DNA of 64,000 nt from Prevotella bivia DSM 20514. GTDB taxonomy: Bacteria > Bacteroidota > Bacteroidia > Bacteroidales > Bacteroidaceae. Positions 1 through 7,640 of the stretch are shown here, in pieces (within the stretch, counting starts at the first letter, position 1; every line of letters begins with the position of its first letter). The notes below the pieces were generated by a model. That model did not search any database and had not been told where the DNA came from. It saw only the letters and a list, made by a program, of their open reading frames with translations. The DNA is taken from the NCBI RefSeq assembly GCF_000262545.1, contig NZ_JH660660.1:644975-708974 (forward strand), read 5' to 3'. A program made the translations under genes and the position numbers.

Positions 1-142
1 CACCCATCAATACATCAGAAGTATTCGAGAAGCCATTCCCCACAAAATAAACGATAGCCCCTATCAGTAAGAACAAGGCTACTAAGAAAATAACAGCTCT
101 ACGATCGGAACGATGAAGATAGAAAAAGGATTTTAAATTCAT
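1..142 (-). CDS. Helix-hairpin-helix (ComEA-like) protein, 5' end only
   Basis: Only the first 47 codons lie in the window; the gene runs off the left edge. The ATG is read from the complement at 142, 12 bp after the stop of the CYTH gene, so it is the last visible member of that minus-strand run. The peptide starts MNLKSFFYLHRSDRRA and then has one hydrophobic segment (about residues 17-34). A charged, aromatic-rich leader followed by a single membrane anchor is the usual start of Bacteroidetes ComEA-like proteins that carry tandem HHH DNA-binding motifs further on. Those motifs are outside the window, so the family call rests on the N-terminus alone. Confidence 0.6.
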   Translation of the reverse strand, partial: MNLKSFFYLHRSDRRAVIFLVALFLLIGAIVYFVGNGFSNTSDVLMG

Positions 143-154
143 AGCTATTCCCTC

Positions 155-652
155 TTACCGATACTCCTCTTCCAATGTGTCTCGCCACAGTTTAAAGGGA
201 TAACGGCGCATGTGTGCGTTATAAAAGCGCCCATCACCAGTAACCTCTATGCCTAGAAATGCAGGGCGGTCAAATTGTTCAGCTTCGCTAGATAGCTCCA
301 CTTCAGCCATCACCAATCCTTCATTTTCTCCATGAAATTCGTCCACTTCAAAGGTATGTCCAGCATAATCTATTAAGTAACGATGCTTATCTATTATGCC
401 TGCCTCGCACAGAAGTAATAGGTTCTTTGCCTCTTCAAGCGTAACTTCTTTCTCAAATTCATAACGCGACAAGCCTCCATTGCGCGAAGGTCCCTTAATA
501 GTAAGGTAAGCTTTTTCATCACGAACCCGTACCCGCACGGTGTTTACCGCAGCAAAGTAGCCCTGCTGTATATGGCTACAGCTATGAGCAAGTATTTTCC
601 AATTACTCTTTTTGTGAACCAAGAATTTGCGTTCTATCTCTAATCCGCTCAT
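155..652 (-). CDS. CYTH domain protein (triphosphate tunnel metalloenzyme family)
   Basis: 165 residues. The N-terminal EIERKFLV (residues 5-12) is the signature strand of CYTH/triphosphate-tunnel enzymes, which bind triphosphorylated substrates with metal inside a beta-barrel. Alternating basic residues (VRVRVRDE, LTIKG) and acidic strands (YEFEKEV, MAEVEL) fit the tunnel lining. Family activities include inorganic triphosphatase and class IV adenylate cyclase; which applies here cannot be told. The frame is open upstream to a TTG at 679, but that overlaps the preceding small gene, and the ATG at 652 puts the signature at the usual distance from the start. The gene lies 19 bp after the small membrane-protein gene. 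Confidence 0.8.
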   Translation of the reverse strand: MSGLEIERKFLVHKKSNWKILAHSCSHIQQGYFAAVNTVRVRVRDEKAYLTIKGPSRNGGLSRYEFEKEVTLEEAKNLLLLCEAGIIDKHRYLIDYAGHTFEVDEFHGENEGLVMAEVELSSEAEQFDRPAFLGIEVTGDGRFYNAHMRRYPFKLWRDTLEEEYR

Positions 653-671
653 TCGTCTGTAATAAAACCAT

Positions 672-806
672 TTATCCAAAAGCCACCACTAAGGTAATAA
701 TACCTAAGACAAGTAGTGCAATAGCAATACCTGTAATCACTTTCTTACCTTGCTTCTCTTGTTGTTCAGCGCGTGCTTTGCGCTTTAATGATTTAGAATT
801 GTTCAT
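672..806 (-). CDS. Small single-pass membrane protein, 44 residues
   Basis: An ATG frame of 44 codons between prfB and the CYTH gene. It has a basic, polar N-terminus (MNNSKSLKRKARAEQQ) followed by a clean hydrophobic helix (about residues 24-43) and stops at TAA (672-674). It starts 27 bp after the prfB stop, and the CYTH ATG follows 19 bp after its stop, so it fills the gap in an operon-like way. Its composition is that of a real inner-membrane micro-protein with a cytoplasmic basic tail. No function is recognised. Conservation between prfB and CYTH in relatives would confirm it. Confidence 0.6.
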   Translation of the reverse strand: MNNSKSLKRKARAEQQEKQGKKVITGIAIALLVLGIITLVVAFG

Positions 807-833
807 AGCTACATGGTTTAAAAGATTGTTGCT

Positions 834-1958
834 TTATATGTTCTGCTCTTCTGTTGGAAATTCCATCAGATAGGCTTTAATAAATCCATCTAATTTGCCA
901 TTCATCACACTATCTACATCCGATGTTTGATAATTGGTACGATGATCCTTTACACGGCGATCGTCGAACACATAACTACGTATCTGACTACCCCATTCTA
1001 TCTTCTTTTTAGCCGCTTCTACCTTAGCTTGTGCCTCCATACGCTTCTTCATCGCACGGTCATAGAGCTGCGATTTCAGCAACTGCATAGCCTTTGCACG
1101 GTTCTTAGGCTGATCGCGCGTTTCGGTATTCTCGATCAAGATTTCCTCTTGCTCACCTGTATCAGGATCCTCATATTGATAACGCAAGCGTACACCCGAC
1201 TCTACTTTATTCACGTTCTGCCCACCAGCACCACTCGATCGGAACGTATCCCAACTCACACGAGCAGGATCAACATATACCTCTATCGTGTCGTCTACAA
1301 GTGGAGTAACAAAGACAGAAGCAAAGCTAGTCATTCGCTTACCTTGGGCATTAAACGGACTCACACGCACCAAACGGTGCACGCCATTTTCACTCTTCAA
1401 GTATCCAAACGCATACTCTCCCCCCTCAAACTTCATTGTAACGCTCTTTATTCCAGCCTCATCACCCACTTGAATATCAGAGATTGTTACCTTATAGCCA
1501 TGAGCTTCGCCCCAACGCATATACATACGCATAAGCATATCAGCCCAATCTTGACTTTCTGTACCACCTGCACCAGAATTAATTTTCATCACACACTCCA
1601 TCGGATCTTCTTGCTGACGGAGCATATTCTTTAATTCTAAATCCTCGATAGTTGCCACCACTTTATTATATATAGCATCTACCTCTTCCTCTGTAACGAG
1701 TTCATCTTTATAGAAGTCGAAAGCCAACTGCAATTCTTCCGCCTGAGCACGTGCCTTATCATAGCCCTTCACCCATCTTTCTATCTCCTTCACCTTTTTC
1801 ATCTGCTCGCGAGCACGATCGGGGTCTTCCCAAAAGTCGGGAGCTTGGGTTCTAAGTTGCTCTTCTTCAAATTCGATACGTTTCTGTTCAATACCTAAAT
1901 AATGGTAGAGTGCATCAGTACGTGAGAGAATATCTTTAAGTTGGTCGGCTGTTATCAT
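834..1958 (-). CDS. prfB: Peptide chain release factor 2
   Basis: 374 residues, normal length for RF2. It recognises UGA and UAA in the ribosomal A site and triggers peptide release. The SPF codon-recognition tripeptide is at residues 200-202 and the catalytic GGQ loop at 245-247 (SSGAGGQNVNKVESG). The N-terminal helical domain and the C-terminal IEWGSQIRSYVFDDRRVKDHR stretch are typical. Many bacteria interrupt prfB near codon 25 with an in-frame UGA bypassed by programmed +1 frameshifting. Here the equivalent place (YHYLGIEQ) is read straight through with no stop. The gene begins 35 bp after the acyl-CoA synthetase stop on the same strand and has no promoter box of its own that I can see, so co-transcription is likely. 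Confidence 0.97.
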   Translation of the reverse strand: MITADQLKDILSRTDALYHYLGIEQKRIEFEEEQLRTQAPDFWEDPDRAREQMKKVKEIERWVKGYDKARAQAEELQLAFDFYKDELVTEEEVDAIYNKVVATIEDLELKNMLRQQEDPMECVMKINSGAGGTESQDWADMLMRMYMRWGEAHGYKVTISDIQVGDEAGIKSVTMKFEGGEYAFGYLKSENGVHRLVRVSPFNAQGKRMTSFASVFVTPLVDDTIEVYVDPARVSWDTFRSSGAGGQNVNKVESGVRLRYQYEDPDTGEQEEILIENTETRDQPKNRAKAMQLLKSQLYDRAMKKRMEAQAKVEAAKKKIEWGSQIRSYVFDDRRVKDHRTNYQTSDVDSVMNGKLDGFIKAYLMEFPTEEQNI

Positions 1959-1984
1959 ACTTTTATATTATCGAGGAGTCCGAT

Positions 1985-1993
1985 GGGGGGGGG
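1985..1993 (-). repeat. Nine-base poly-C tract (coding sense) after an acyl-CoA synthetase stop
   Basis: Nine consecutive G on the plus strand, read as C9 in the mRNA, directly after the TAA at 1994-1996 and 26 bp before the prfB ATG. Homopolymers of this length are prone to slippage, but here length changes would alter only the intercistronic leader. Confidence 0.9.
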
Positions 1994-3835
1994 TTATTCT
2001 ATAGAAGGCAGTTGAGTTGTAAGGTCTGGCTCTTCGTACATTGCGTTAATGGTGTCAGCATAATTCTTTACCACCACAGAGCGTTTTAGCTTCAAAGTGT
2101 TTGTAAGTTCGCCACTTTCCATTGAGAAATGGTGAGCCAACAAGGTAAAACGCTTAATTTGCTCATATTGTGCCAAGTGTTGCTGAAGGGTTTCGATACG
2201 ATCTTTCATCATTTCGTTTACACGCTCATTAGCACACAGTTCCTCTCTGTCGGCAAAACTAATATTATGATCCTTTGCCCACTTTTCCAATAAGCCAAAC
2301 TCTGGCACTATTAAGGCAGACACAAACTTACGCTGATCAGCAATAATAGCTACCTGTTCCACAAACTTGTCTACCAAGAGCATCGATTCCACCATTTGTG
2401 GAGCAATGTACTTACCATTTGAGGTCTTAAACAAGTCCTTAATACGTTCAGTTAAGTATAACTCTCCGTCCTTCATATATCCTGCATCGCCTGTATGGAA
2501 GAAACCTTCTTTATCGTATGCAGAAGCATTAATAGCATCACGGTGATAATAACCAGGTGTGATGGTAGGACCTTTCAGCAACACTTCGTTATCCTTACCT
2601 ATTTTTATTTCAATACCACTGATAGGACGTCCCACAGAACCTATGGTATAAGCCTTACCTTTATGATCGCAACTTACAGTGGCAAGGCTTTCTGTTAAGC
2701 CATAGCCCACGAGCATATCAAGCCCAATACTGTGGACAAACTCCTCTACCTCTGGCGAAACATAAGCACCTGCTGTTGGGAAAATATTCGGATGGATAAG
2801 TCCTAGTTGTTTGCGCACGAGGTTCAAGATAGTACTGTTATAAAATCTATATTTCAGTTCTAGTCCCAATGGCACACGTTTACCCCTTGATTTGTAAAAA
2901 ACATTACGGCGACGACCTACCATTAATGCGTTGTAGAACACTTTGCGCTGTAAGAAGCTAGTATTATCCATGCGGTCTTTTACTGCAATGTAAACTTTCT
3001 CCCAAAAGCGTGGCACTGCTGCCATACTTGTAGGATTTGTTTCACGCATAGAGCGCTGTATCTCTTTAGGATCAGTATTTACAATGAGTTCTGCACCAAA
3101 AGTTAAAGCCAAATAAGACCATGCTCGCTCAAAGATATGGGTAAAAGGTAAGAAATTTATAACCCTATCTTTATCGGTTATAGGCACACACTTGCCATTA
3201 GCATCTATCGCTGCATCGTACATTTTGTTCGTCAAGATAACGCCTTTGCTGTCTCCAGTAGTACCGCTCGTGTATAATATGTTACAAATATCGTCCATAG
3301 CAACCTGTCCCCATAGATGTTCCACTTCCGATTGTCTTGGCAAGTTAGCACCTAGCTTCAAGAAATCTTCAAAATAAATAGCATTAGGATCATGTGTACT
3401 AATACGCACGTTTTTATTGAACACAATGATGCGCTCTAGCATTGGGCAAAGTGGGAAGATACGGTGCGCCTTATCATACTGCTCCTGCTCACCTACAAAA
3501 AGAAGCTTAATAGACGCATCTTGTATCATATATTGAATTTGCTGCTCCGAACTCGTAGCATAAAACGGAATGCTAATAGCACGAATACCGTATGCACCAA
3601 AGTCGGTATAAAGATATTCCACACAGTTTTGTGCAAACACACCTATGGTTTCTTGTGGCTTTACTTTTAGGTTAAGAAGTGCATTCGACACTTCTTTTAC
3701 ACGAGTAGAAAATTCACTCCAAACTACTGTCTTCCAATCTGATCCACCAAAGTCTTTGTAGGTCAATACTGGCTTATCGCCAAATTTCTTTGCCTGTTCG
3801 TGAATAAGAACAGCTAGGTGACATCTTGTTTGCAT
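1994..3835 (-). CDS. Long-chain acyl-CoA synthetase (AMP-forming)
   Basis: 613 residues, full length for FadD/FadD15-type ligases. They activate fatty acids through an acyl-adenylate and transfer the acyl group to CoA. The phosphate-binding motif is YTSGTTGDSKG (188-198), followed by the GYGLTES adenine-pocket motif, and GFFHTGDAGY with the hinge/ribose-binding region (LTERIKDLFKTSNGKYIAP) in the C-terminal third. It probably works at the inner membrane on exogenous or recycled fatty acids. It is transcribed from a TATTTTTGC box at 3927-3935. A run of nine cytosines directly follows its TAA, before prfB. Confidence 0.93.
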   Translation of the reverse strand: MQTRCHLAVLIHEQAKKFGDKPVLTYKDFGGSDWKTVVWSEFSTRVKEVSNALLNLKVKPQETIGVFAQNCVEYLYTDFGAYGIRAISIPFYATSSEQQIQYMIQDASIKLLFVGEQEQYDKAHRIFPLCPMLERIIVFNKNVRISTHDPNAIYFEDFLKLGANLPRQSEVEHLWGQVAMDDICNILYTSGTTGDSKGVILTNKMYDAAIDANGKCVPITDKDRVINFLPFTHIFERAWSYLALTFGAELIVNTDPKEIQRSMRETNPTSMAAVPRFWEKVYIAVKDRMDNTSFLQRKVFYNALMVGRRRNVFYKSRGKRVPLGLELKYRFYNSTILNLVRKQLGLIHPNIFPTAGAYVSPEVEEFVHSIGLDMLVGYGLTESLATVSCDHKGKAYTIGSVGRPISGIEIKIGKDNEVLLKGPTITPGYYHRDAINASAYDKEGFFHTGDAGYMKDGELYLTERIKDLFKTSNGKYIAPQMVESMLLVDKFVEQVAIIADQRKFVSALIVPEFGLLEKWAKDHNISFADREELCANERVNEMMKDRIETLQQHLAQYEQIKRFTLLAHHFSMESGELTNTLKLKRSVVVKNYADTINAMYEEPDLTTQLPSIE

Positions 3836-3926
3836 TGTATTATAGCGTTTATGTTGACACTTATTTTTAACTAAACTTCTGTGCTTAATGATAGTAAAAC
3901 AACCATTAAATCAGTATCTAGCATTT

Positions 3927-3935
3927 GCAAAAATA
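3927..3935 (-). promoter_or_regulatory. Bacteroidetes -7 box for the acyl-CoA synthetase gene
   Basis: TATTTTTGC on the minus strand, a match to TAnnTTTG. It lies about 90 bp upstream of the ATG. Confidence 0.5.
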
Positions 3936-4089
3936 AGCAATATCCGCCAAAACAAGAAATAAATTGCACAATAATTCCATTTTTGTTCAATTGTGCAATA
4001 ACCTCGAATACCATAAAATGGTGATAAAAAAAATACGTTTTATGATGTCAAAGCTATGCTTTTAAATAGTAATAGGTTATTGTTCTTAT

Positions 4090-4266
4090 GAAAAAAGATG
4101 ATGTTTTATAATGAAAAATAATTTGTTTTTGATTTATTTTTAATTTATTTCCAAATCGTTTTTAATTTATTTTTCTATTAAAAATAGATTATTTTTCAAC
4201 ATAATTATTACTTTTTTATCATCCAAAAGGTAAGTATTTGCTAAATGAAAGATAACCTATACTAGT
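4090..4266. repeat. 22-bp-period palindromic array, AT-rich form (8 units)
   Basis: Units start near 4090, 4113, 4135, 4157, 4179, 4201, 4223 and 4245, spaced 22 bp (one 23). Most are imperfect palindromes of the type AAAAATAAATTATTTTT; the last two change to the AAAAGGT/GATAACCT type seen in the other arrays. It lies between two minus-strand genes. Confidence 0.7.
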
Positions 4267-4287
4267 TATTTTAGTGGACAAGTATTT

Positions 4288-4329
4288 CTCAAATCTCAAC
4301 TCTCAACTCTCAATTCTCAACTCTCAATT
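4288..4329. repeat. Heptanucleotide tandem repeat (CTCAAYT) x6
   Basis: Six perfect-length heptamers in a row: CTCAAAT, CTCAACT, CTCAACT, CTCAATT, CTCAACT, CTCAATT. They lie between the 22-bp array and the fabI terminator, outside any gene. Confidence 0.9.
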
Positions 4330-4339
4330 AACCAAAGGA

Positions 4340-4369
4340 GGCTGCCTCCTCACGATAGAAGAAGCAGCC
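4340..4369 (-). terminator. Terminator hairpin of fabI
   Basis: In the minus-strand RNA, GGCUGCUUCUUC (from 4369) pairs along all 12 positions, with G-U wobbles, with GAGGAGGCAGCC (to 4340) around a 6-nt loop. A pyrimidine-rich tail follows. It lies 36 bp after the fabI stop. Confidence 0.75.
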
Positions 4370-4404
4370 CCATATTTTGTTACAATAAGTTATCCGCAGA
4401 GAGG

Positions 4405-5262
4405 TTATCCGTAGATAATATTTCCGTCTTCGTCCATAAACTCTTCAAGACCTTTCTCATAAGTAGTCATGGCACGGAGGCTCATACCCACATTAGAGAA
4501 GCCACCATCGTGGTAAAGGTTCTGCATAGTAACCTTACGGGTAAGGTCGGAGAACATCACAATACAATAGTCGGCACAATCGGCAGCATCGGCATTACCA
4601 AGAGGCGACATACGATTAGCAAAGTCGAACAAACGATCCATACCCTTCACACCCGATCCTGCTGTTGTCATAGTAGGACTTTGAGAAATCGTATTGATAC
4701 GCACATTGTGCTCACGACCGTAGATATAACCAAAGCTACGTGCTATACTTTCGAGCAATGCCTTAGCATCTGCCATATCGTTATAGCCGAAGAATGTACG
4801 TTGAGCTGCAACATAAGTCAATGCTAGAATAGAACCACCATCAGCAATAGCATTCAATTTCTTTGCACTTTGTATCATCTTGTGGAAGGATACAGCCGAG
4901 ATGTCGAGTGTGGTATCGAGCATTTTGTAGTCTAAGTCGTCATAAGTGCGACGCTTACGAACATTAGGCGACATACCGATAGAGTGTAACACAAAGTCGA
5001 TTTGACCGCCCAACACTTCCATAGAACGCTTGAATACGTTTTCAAGATCTTCTACACTAGTAGCATCAGCAGGAATAATTTCACAATGAAGCTTCTCTGC
5101 AAGATTGTTTACTGTACCCATACGCACAGCCATAGGCGTGTTAGAAAGGGTAATTGTTGCACCTTCTTCAACGGCTCTCTCAGCCACTTTCCATGCTATT
5201 GAATGCTCATTGAGAGCTCCAAAGATAACACCCTTTTTACCTTTTAATAAGTTATAACTCAT
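4405..5262 (-). CDS. fabI: Enoyl-[acyl-carrier-protein] reductase (NADH)
   Basis: 285 residues, a short-chain dehydrogenase fold. It catalyses the last reduction of each fatty-acid elongation cycle and is the target of triclosan in other bacteria. The nucleotide-binding loop is GVIFGALNEHSIAW (11-24). The catalytic pair of the FabI Y-x6-K signature is Y160 and K167 (YNDMADAK), with the upstream conserved Y150. The C-terminal tail is a little longer than the E. coli enzyme and ends in an acidic stretch (EFMDEDGN). The gene is monocistronic, with its own promoter box at 5286-5294 and a strong terminator. Confidence 0.96.
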   Translation of the reverse strand: MSYNLLKGKKGVIFGALNEHSIAWKVAERAVEEGATITLSNTPMAVRMGTVNNLAEKLHCEIIPADATSVEDLENVFKRSMEVLGGQIDFVLHSIGMSPNVRKRRTYDDLDYKMLDTTLDISAVSFHKMIQSAKKLNAIADGGSILALTYVAAQRTFFGYNDMADAKALLESIARSFGYIYGREHNVRINTISQSPTMTTAGSGVKGMDRLFDFANRMSPLGNADAADCADYCIVMFSDLTRKVTMQNLYHDGGFSNVGMSLRAMTTYEKGLEEFMDEDGNIIYG

Positions 5263-5285
5263 AATTTTATAATCTAGTTAATGGT

Positions 5286-5294
5286 GCAAAAGTA
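5286..5294 (-). promoter_or_regulatory. -7 box for fabI
   Basis: TACTTTTGC on the minus strand, about 24 bp upstream of the fabI ATG, so the leader would be about 20 nt. Confidence 0.6.
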
Positions 5295-5527
5295 CTTAAA
5301 AAAGTCGATATATAGAACAACGGTTTATAAAAAAGCCATATTTCATCTTTCAAGCCGCTCGGTTTGTTTACCTATGAAGTGGAATACTAAAAAACTATAG
5401 TATGAGTATAAATAAAGAATAAATTCAAGTACTCTTTATTCTTTTCCTCTCACTCCTATACCTAAATATTTGGATATTTTAATAGAATTTCCGACTTTTG
5501 CGAAACAGAAGCCTAAACAGCTATACG

Positions 5528-7519
5528 ATGAAACGCTTTGCAATATACCTTATATATATATTCTTGTCGCTACCTATCAACGCTCAAACACAACCCACGT
5601 GGGAGCAATATCTTTACGATCTGGCACAAATAGATGGTGAAGGCAACTACACCAATGAAGCAACTTTAGAACTGTTGACCGATCTTGCCGAGCATCCCAT
5701 TAATCTTAACACAGCTACCCGCGAGGACTTGGAGCGTATTCCTTTCTTGAATGCTATCCAAATAGAGGAGTTGCTGGCGTACGTTTATCAATATCATGGT
5801 ATGGAAACATTGGGCGAGCTGGCAATGATAGAGTCGCTAGACGTTATCCGAAGGCAGCTTTTAGCCGTTTTCGTTTACGTGGAAAAAGTAGAAACAAAAG
5901 GCTTTCCATCGCTTAAAAACATTTTGAAATATGGTAAACATGAGGTTATGTTTACAGCGAAACTGCCACTTTACAACCGCAAAGGCGACCGCAATGGCTA
6001 TTTAGGCTACAAATATCCACACTCGTTGCGCTATACTTTTCAGTATTCCGACTATGTAAAAGCGAGTTTGATCGGATCGCAAGATGCTGGTGAACCCTTT
6101 TTTTCAGATAAAAATAGCATAGGATATGATCATTATAGCTTCTACGTTTTGATAAAGAAGTTAGGCTTTTTAAAGACACTTGCCATAGGAAGATACAAAG
6201 TTTCGCTAGGGCAAGGGCTAGTTATCAACAACTCGTTTGGCTTTGGAAAACTTGCTATGTTACAAACTTTAGGTAGGCAATCGAACATTATCCGAGGACA
6301 TTCCTCTCGTTCTTCCTACAACTATTTGCAAGGTGTGGCTGCTACGGTGGCACTGAACAAACATATTGACCTAACAGGATTTGTATCTTATCGCCACATT
6401 GACGCTACACTAAACAAAAAAGGGTATATCCAAACGGTGTTAGCATCGGGCTATCATCGCACCAAGACCGAGATGGCAAAAAAGAACAATGCTTCACAAT
6501 TTGCATCAGGAGTTAATGCGAAATGGACGAATGGTGGCTTTCACATTGGTGTTTCAACCCTCTTTACAAGCTTTAACAAACCACTACAGCCCGAAACCAA
6601 ACAAGCGTATAAACGCTATGCACCACAGGACAATAACTTTTGGAACGTAAGTGTGGATTATGGCTATCTATCGCACCGTTGGAACTTACAAGGGGAAACG
6701 GCAACAAACAATGCAGGTGGTATTGCTACTATGAACGCACTCTCATGGCGTGTTACTAACAGCCTAACTCTCCTCAGTGTGCAACGATATTATGGACATA
6801 AATACTACTCATTGTTTAGCCGAGGCTTTAGCAATAGTGGGCATATTCAGAATGAAAACGGCGTATTATTTGGGGCTACTTGGAACCCGCTGCGTGGACT
6901 ATCCTTAATGGCTTACACCGATATTGTGCAGTTTTCGCACCCTAAATATGGTGCGCACATTGGTAGTAAAGCGTGGGATAGCTTTCTTTCTGCTATTTAT
7001 ACATACGGTAAAATTACGTTATCGGCATGTTATCGTTACAAAGTAACAGAGAAAGATGGGGCGAAGAAAAAGGGATTAATCCGTGATATTACGCAAAGAG
7101 ACAGGCTCGCTTTTGCTTATATAGCTAACAAATGGAGCAGTAAAACACAAGCCGATCTTGTCATTAATGATTATAAAACACACAGTTTGGGCTATATGGT
7201 AAGCGAGAATTTCTCGTATATCCCATGCCAATGGCTATCTATGACTGCTACCATTGGGTACTTTCACACCGATAGTTACGCCTCTCGCATCTACACATAC
7301 GAACGTGGTCCGCTCTATAGTTTTAACTTTCCGTCCTTTTATGGAGAGGGTATGCGCTATGCTTTCTTCGCTCGTGCTGCCATCAGAAAGAACCTTATTG
7401 GCATCGTCCGCCTATCTACCACTCAATACTTCGATCGCAACAGTATCTCCTCTAGCTATCAAAAGATTAATGCTTCTGCTATGACGGATATTGATATACA
7501 AGTGAGGTGGAAGTTCTAA
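5528..7519 (+). CDS. Exported helix-hairpin-helix / beta-barrel protein
   Basis: 663 residues from the ATG at 5528; the frame is open to a TTG at 5498, but only the ATG places the signal peptide (MKRFAIYLIYIFLSLPINAQ) at the N-terminus. Mature residues of about 40-110 contain two HHH-like motifs (NLNTATREDLERIPFL and a diverged second copy around LGELAMIESLD). The remaining ~520 residues are rich in alternating aromatic/polar strands, with many GYxY patterns, and end in VRWKF. A terminal aromatic residue is typical of outer-membrane barrels. The architecture occurs across Bacteroidetes, but its function is not established to my knowledge. DNA binding or uptake is a guess from the HHH part. 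Confidence 0.75.
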   Translation: MKRFAIYLIYIFLSLPINAQTQPTWEQYLYDLAQIDGEGNYTNEATLELLTDLAEHPINLNTATREDLERIPFLNAIQIEELLAYVYQYHGMETLGELAMIESLDVIRRQLLAVFVYVEKVETKGFPSLKNILKYGKHEVMFTAKLPLYNRKGDRNGYLGYKYPHSLRYTFQYSDYVKASLIGSQDAGEPFFSDKNSIGYDHYSFYVLIKKLGFLKTLAIGRYKVSLGQGLVINNSFGFGKLAMLQTLGRQSNIIRGHSSRSSYNYLQGVAATVALNKHIDLTGFVSYRHIDATLNKKGYIQTVLASGYHRTKTEMAKKNNASQFASGVNAKWTNGGFHIGVSTLFTSFNKPLQPETKQAYKRYAPQDNNFWNVSVDYGYLSHRWNLQGETATNNAGGIATMNALSWRVTNSLTLLSVQRYYGHKYYSLFSRGFSNSGHIQNENGVLFGATWNPLRGLSLMAYTDIVQFSHPKYGAHIGSKAWDSFLSAIYTYGKITLSACYRYKVTEKDGAKKKGLIRDITQRDRLAFAYIANKWSSKTQADLVINDYKTHSLGYMVSENFSYIPCQWLSMTATIGYFHTDSYASRIYTYERGPLYSFNFPSFYGEGMRYAFFARAAIRKNLIGIVRLSTTQYFDRNSISSSYQKINASAMTDIDIQVRWKF

Positions 7520-7590
7520 GGCAAGAAATTAAAGGTTTTAAGAGGTATTAAGAAGTTTATGACAAATGTGGATAACTTTACAACAATAAA

Positions 7591-7619
7591 GCCATTACCC
7601 CATAAACAGCGGTAATGGC
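7591..7619. terminator. Bidirectional terminator between convergent genes
   Basis: Perfect 9-bp stem GCCATTACC/GGTAATGGC with an 11-nt loop, flanked by A- and T-rich tails. It sits between the convergent HHH/barrel and cysteine desulfidase genes. Confidence 0.75.
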
Positions 7620-7640
7620 TTAAACTATTAAGAAAGAAAT

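Larger units (their letters stand above)
3836..4404. other. 569-bp AT-rich intergenic region
   Basis: This holds no credible gene. It contains the synthetase promoter box (3927-3935), a 22-bp-period palindromic array (about 4090-4266), a CTCAAYT heptamer run (4288-4329) and the fabI terminator (4340-4369). The rest is AT-rich with no further structure seen. Confidence 0.8.

Noticed and set aside
927..1634. 235-codon open frame on the plus strand
   Set aside because: It lies wholly antisense to prfB, has no family resemblance, and its composition (Thr, His, Ile, Leu-rich) is that of a complementary-strand shadow.
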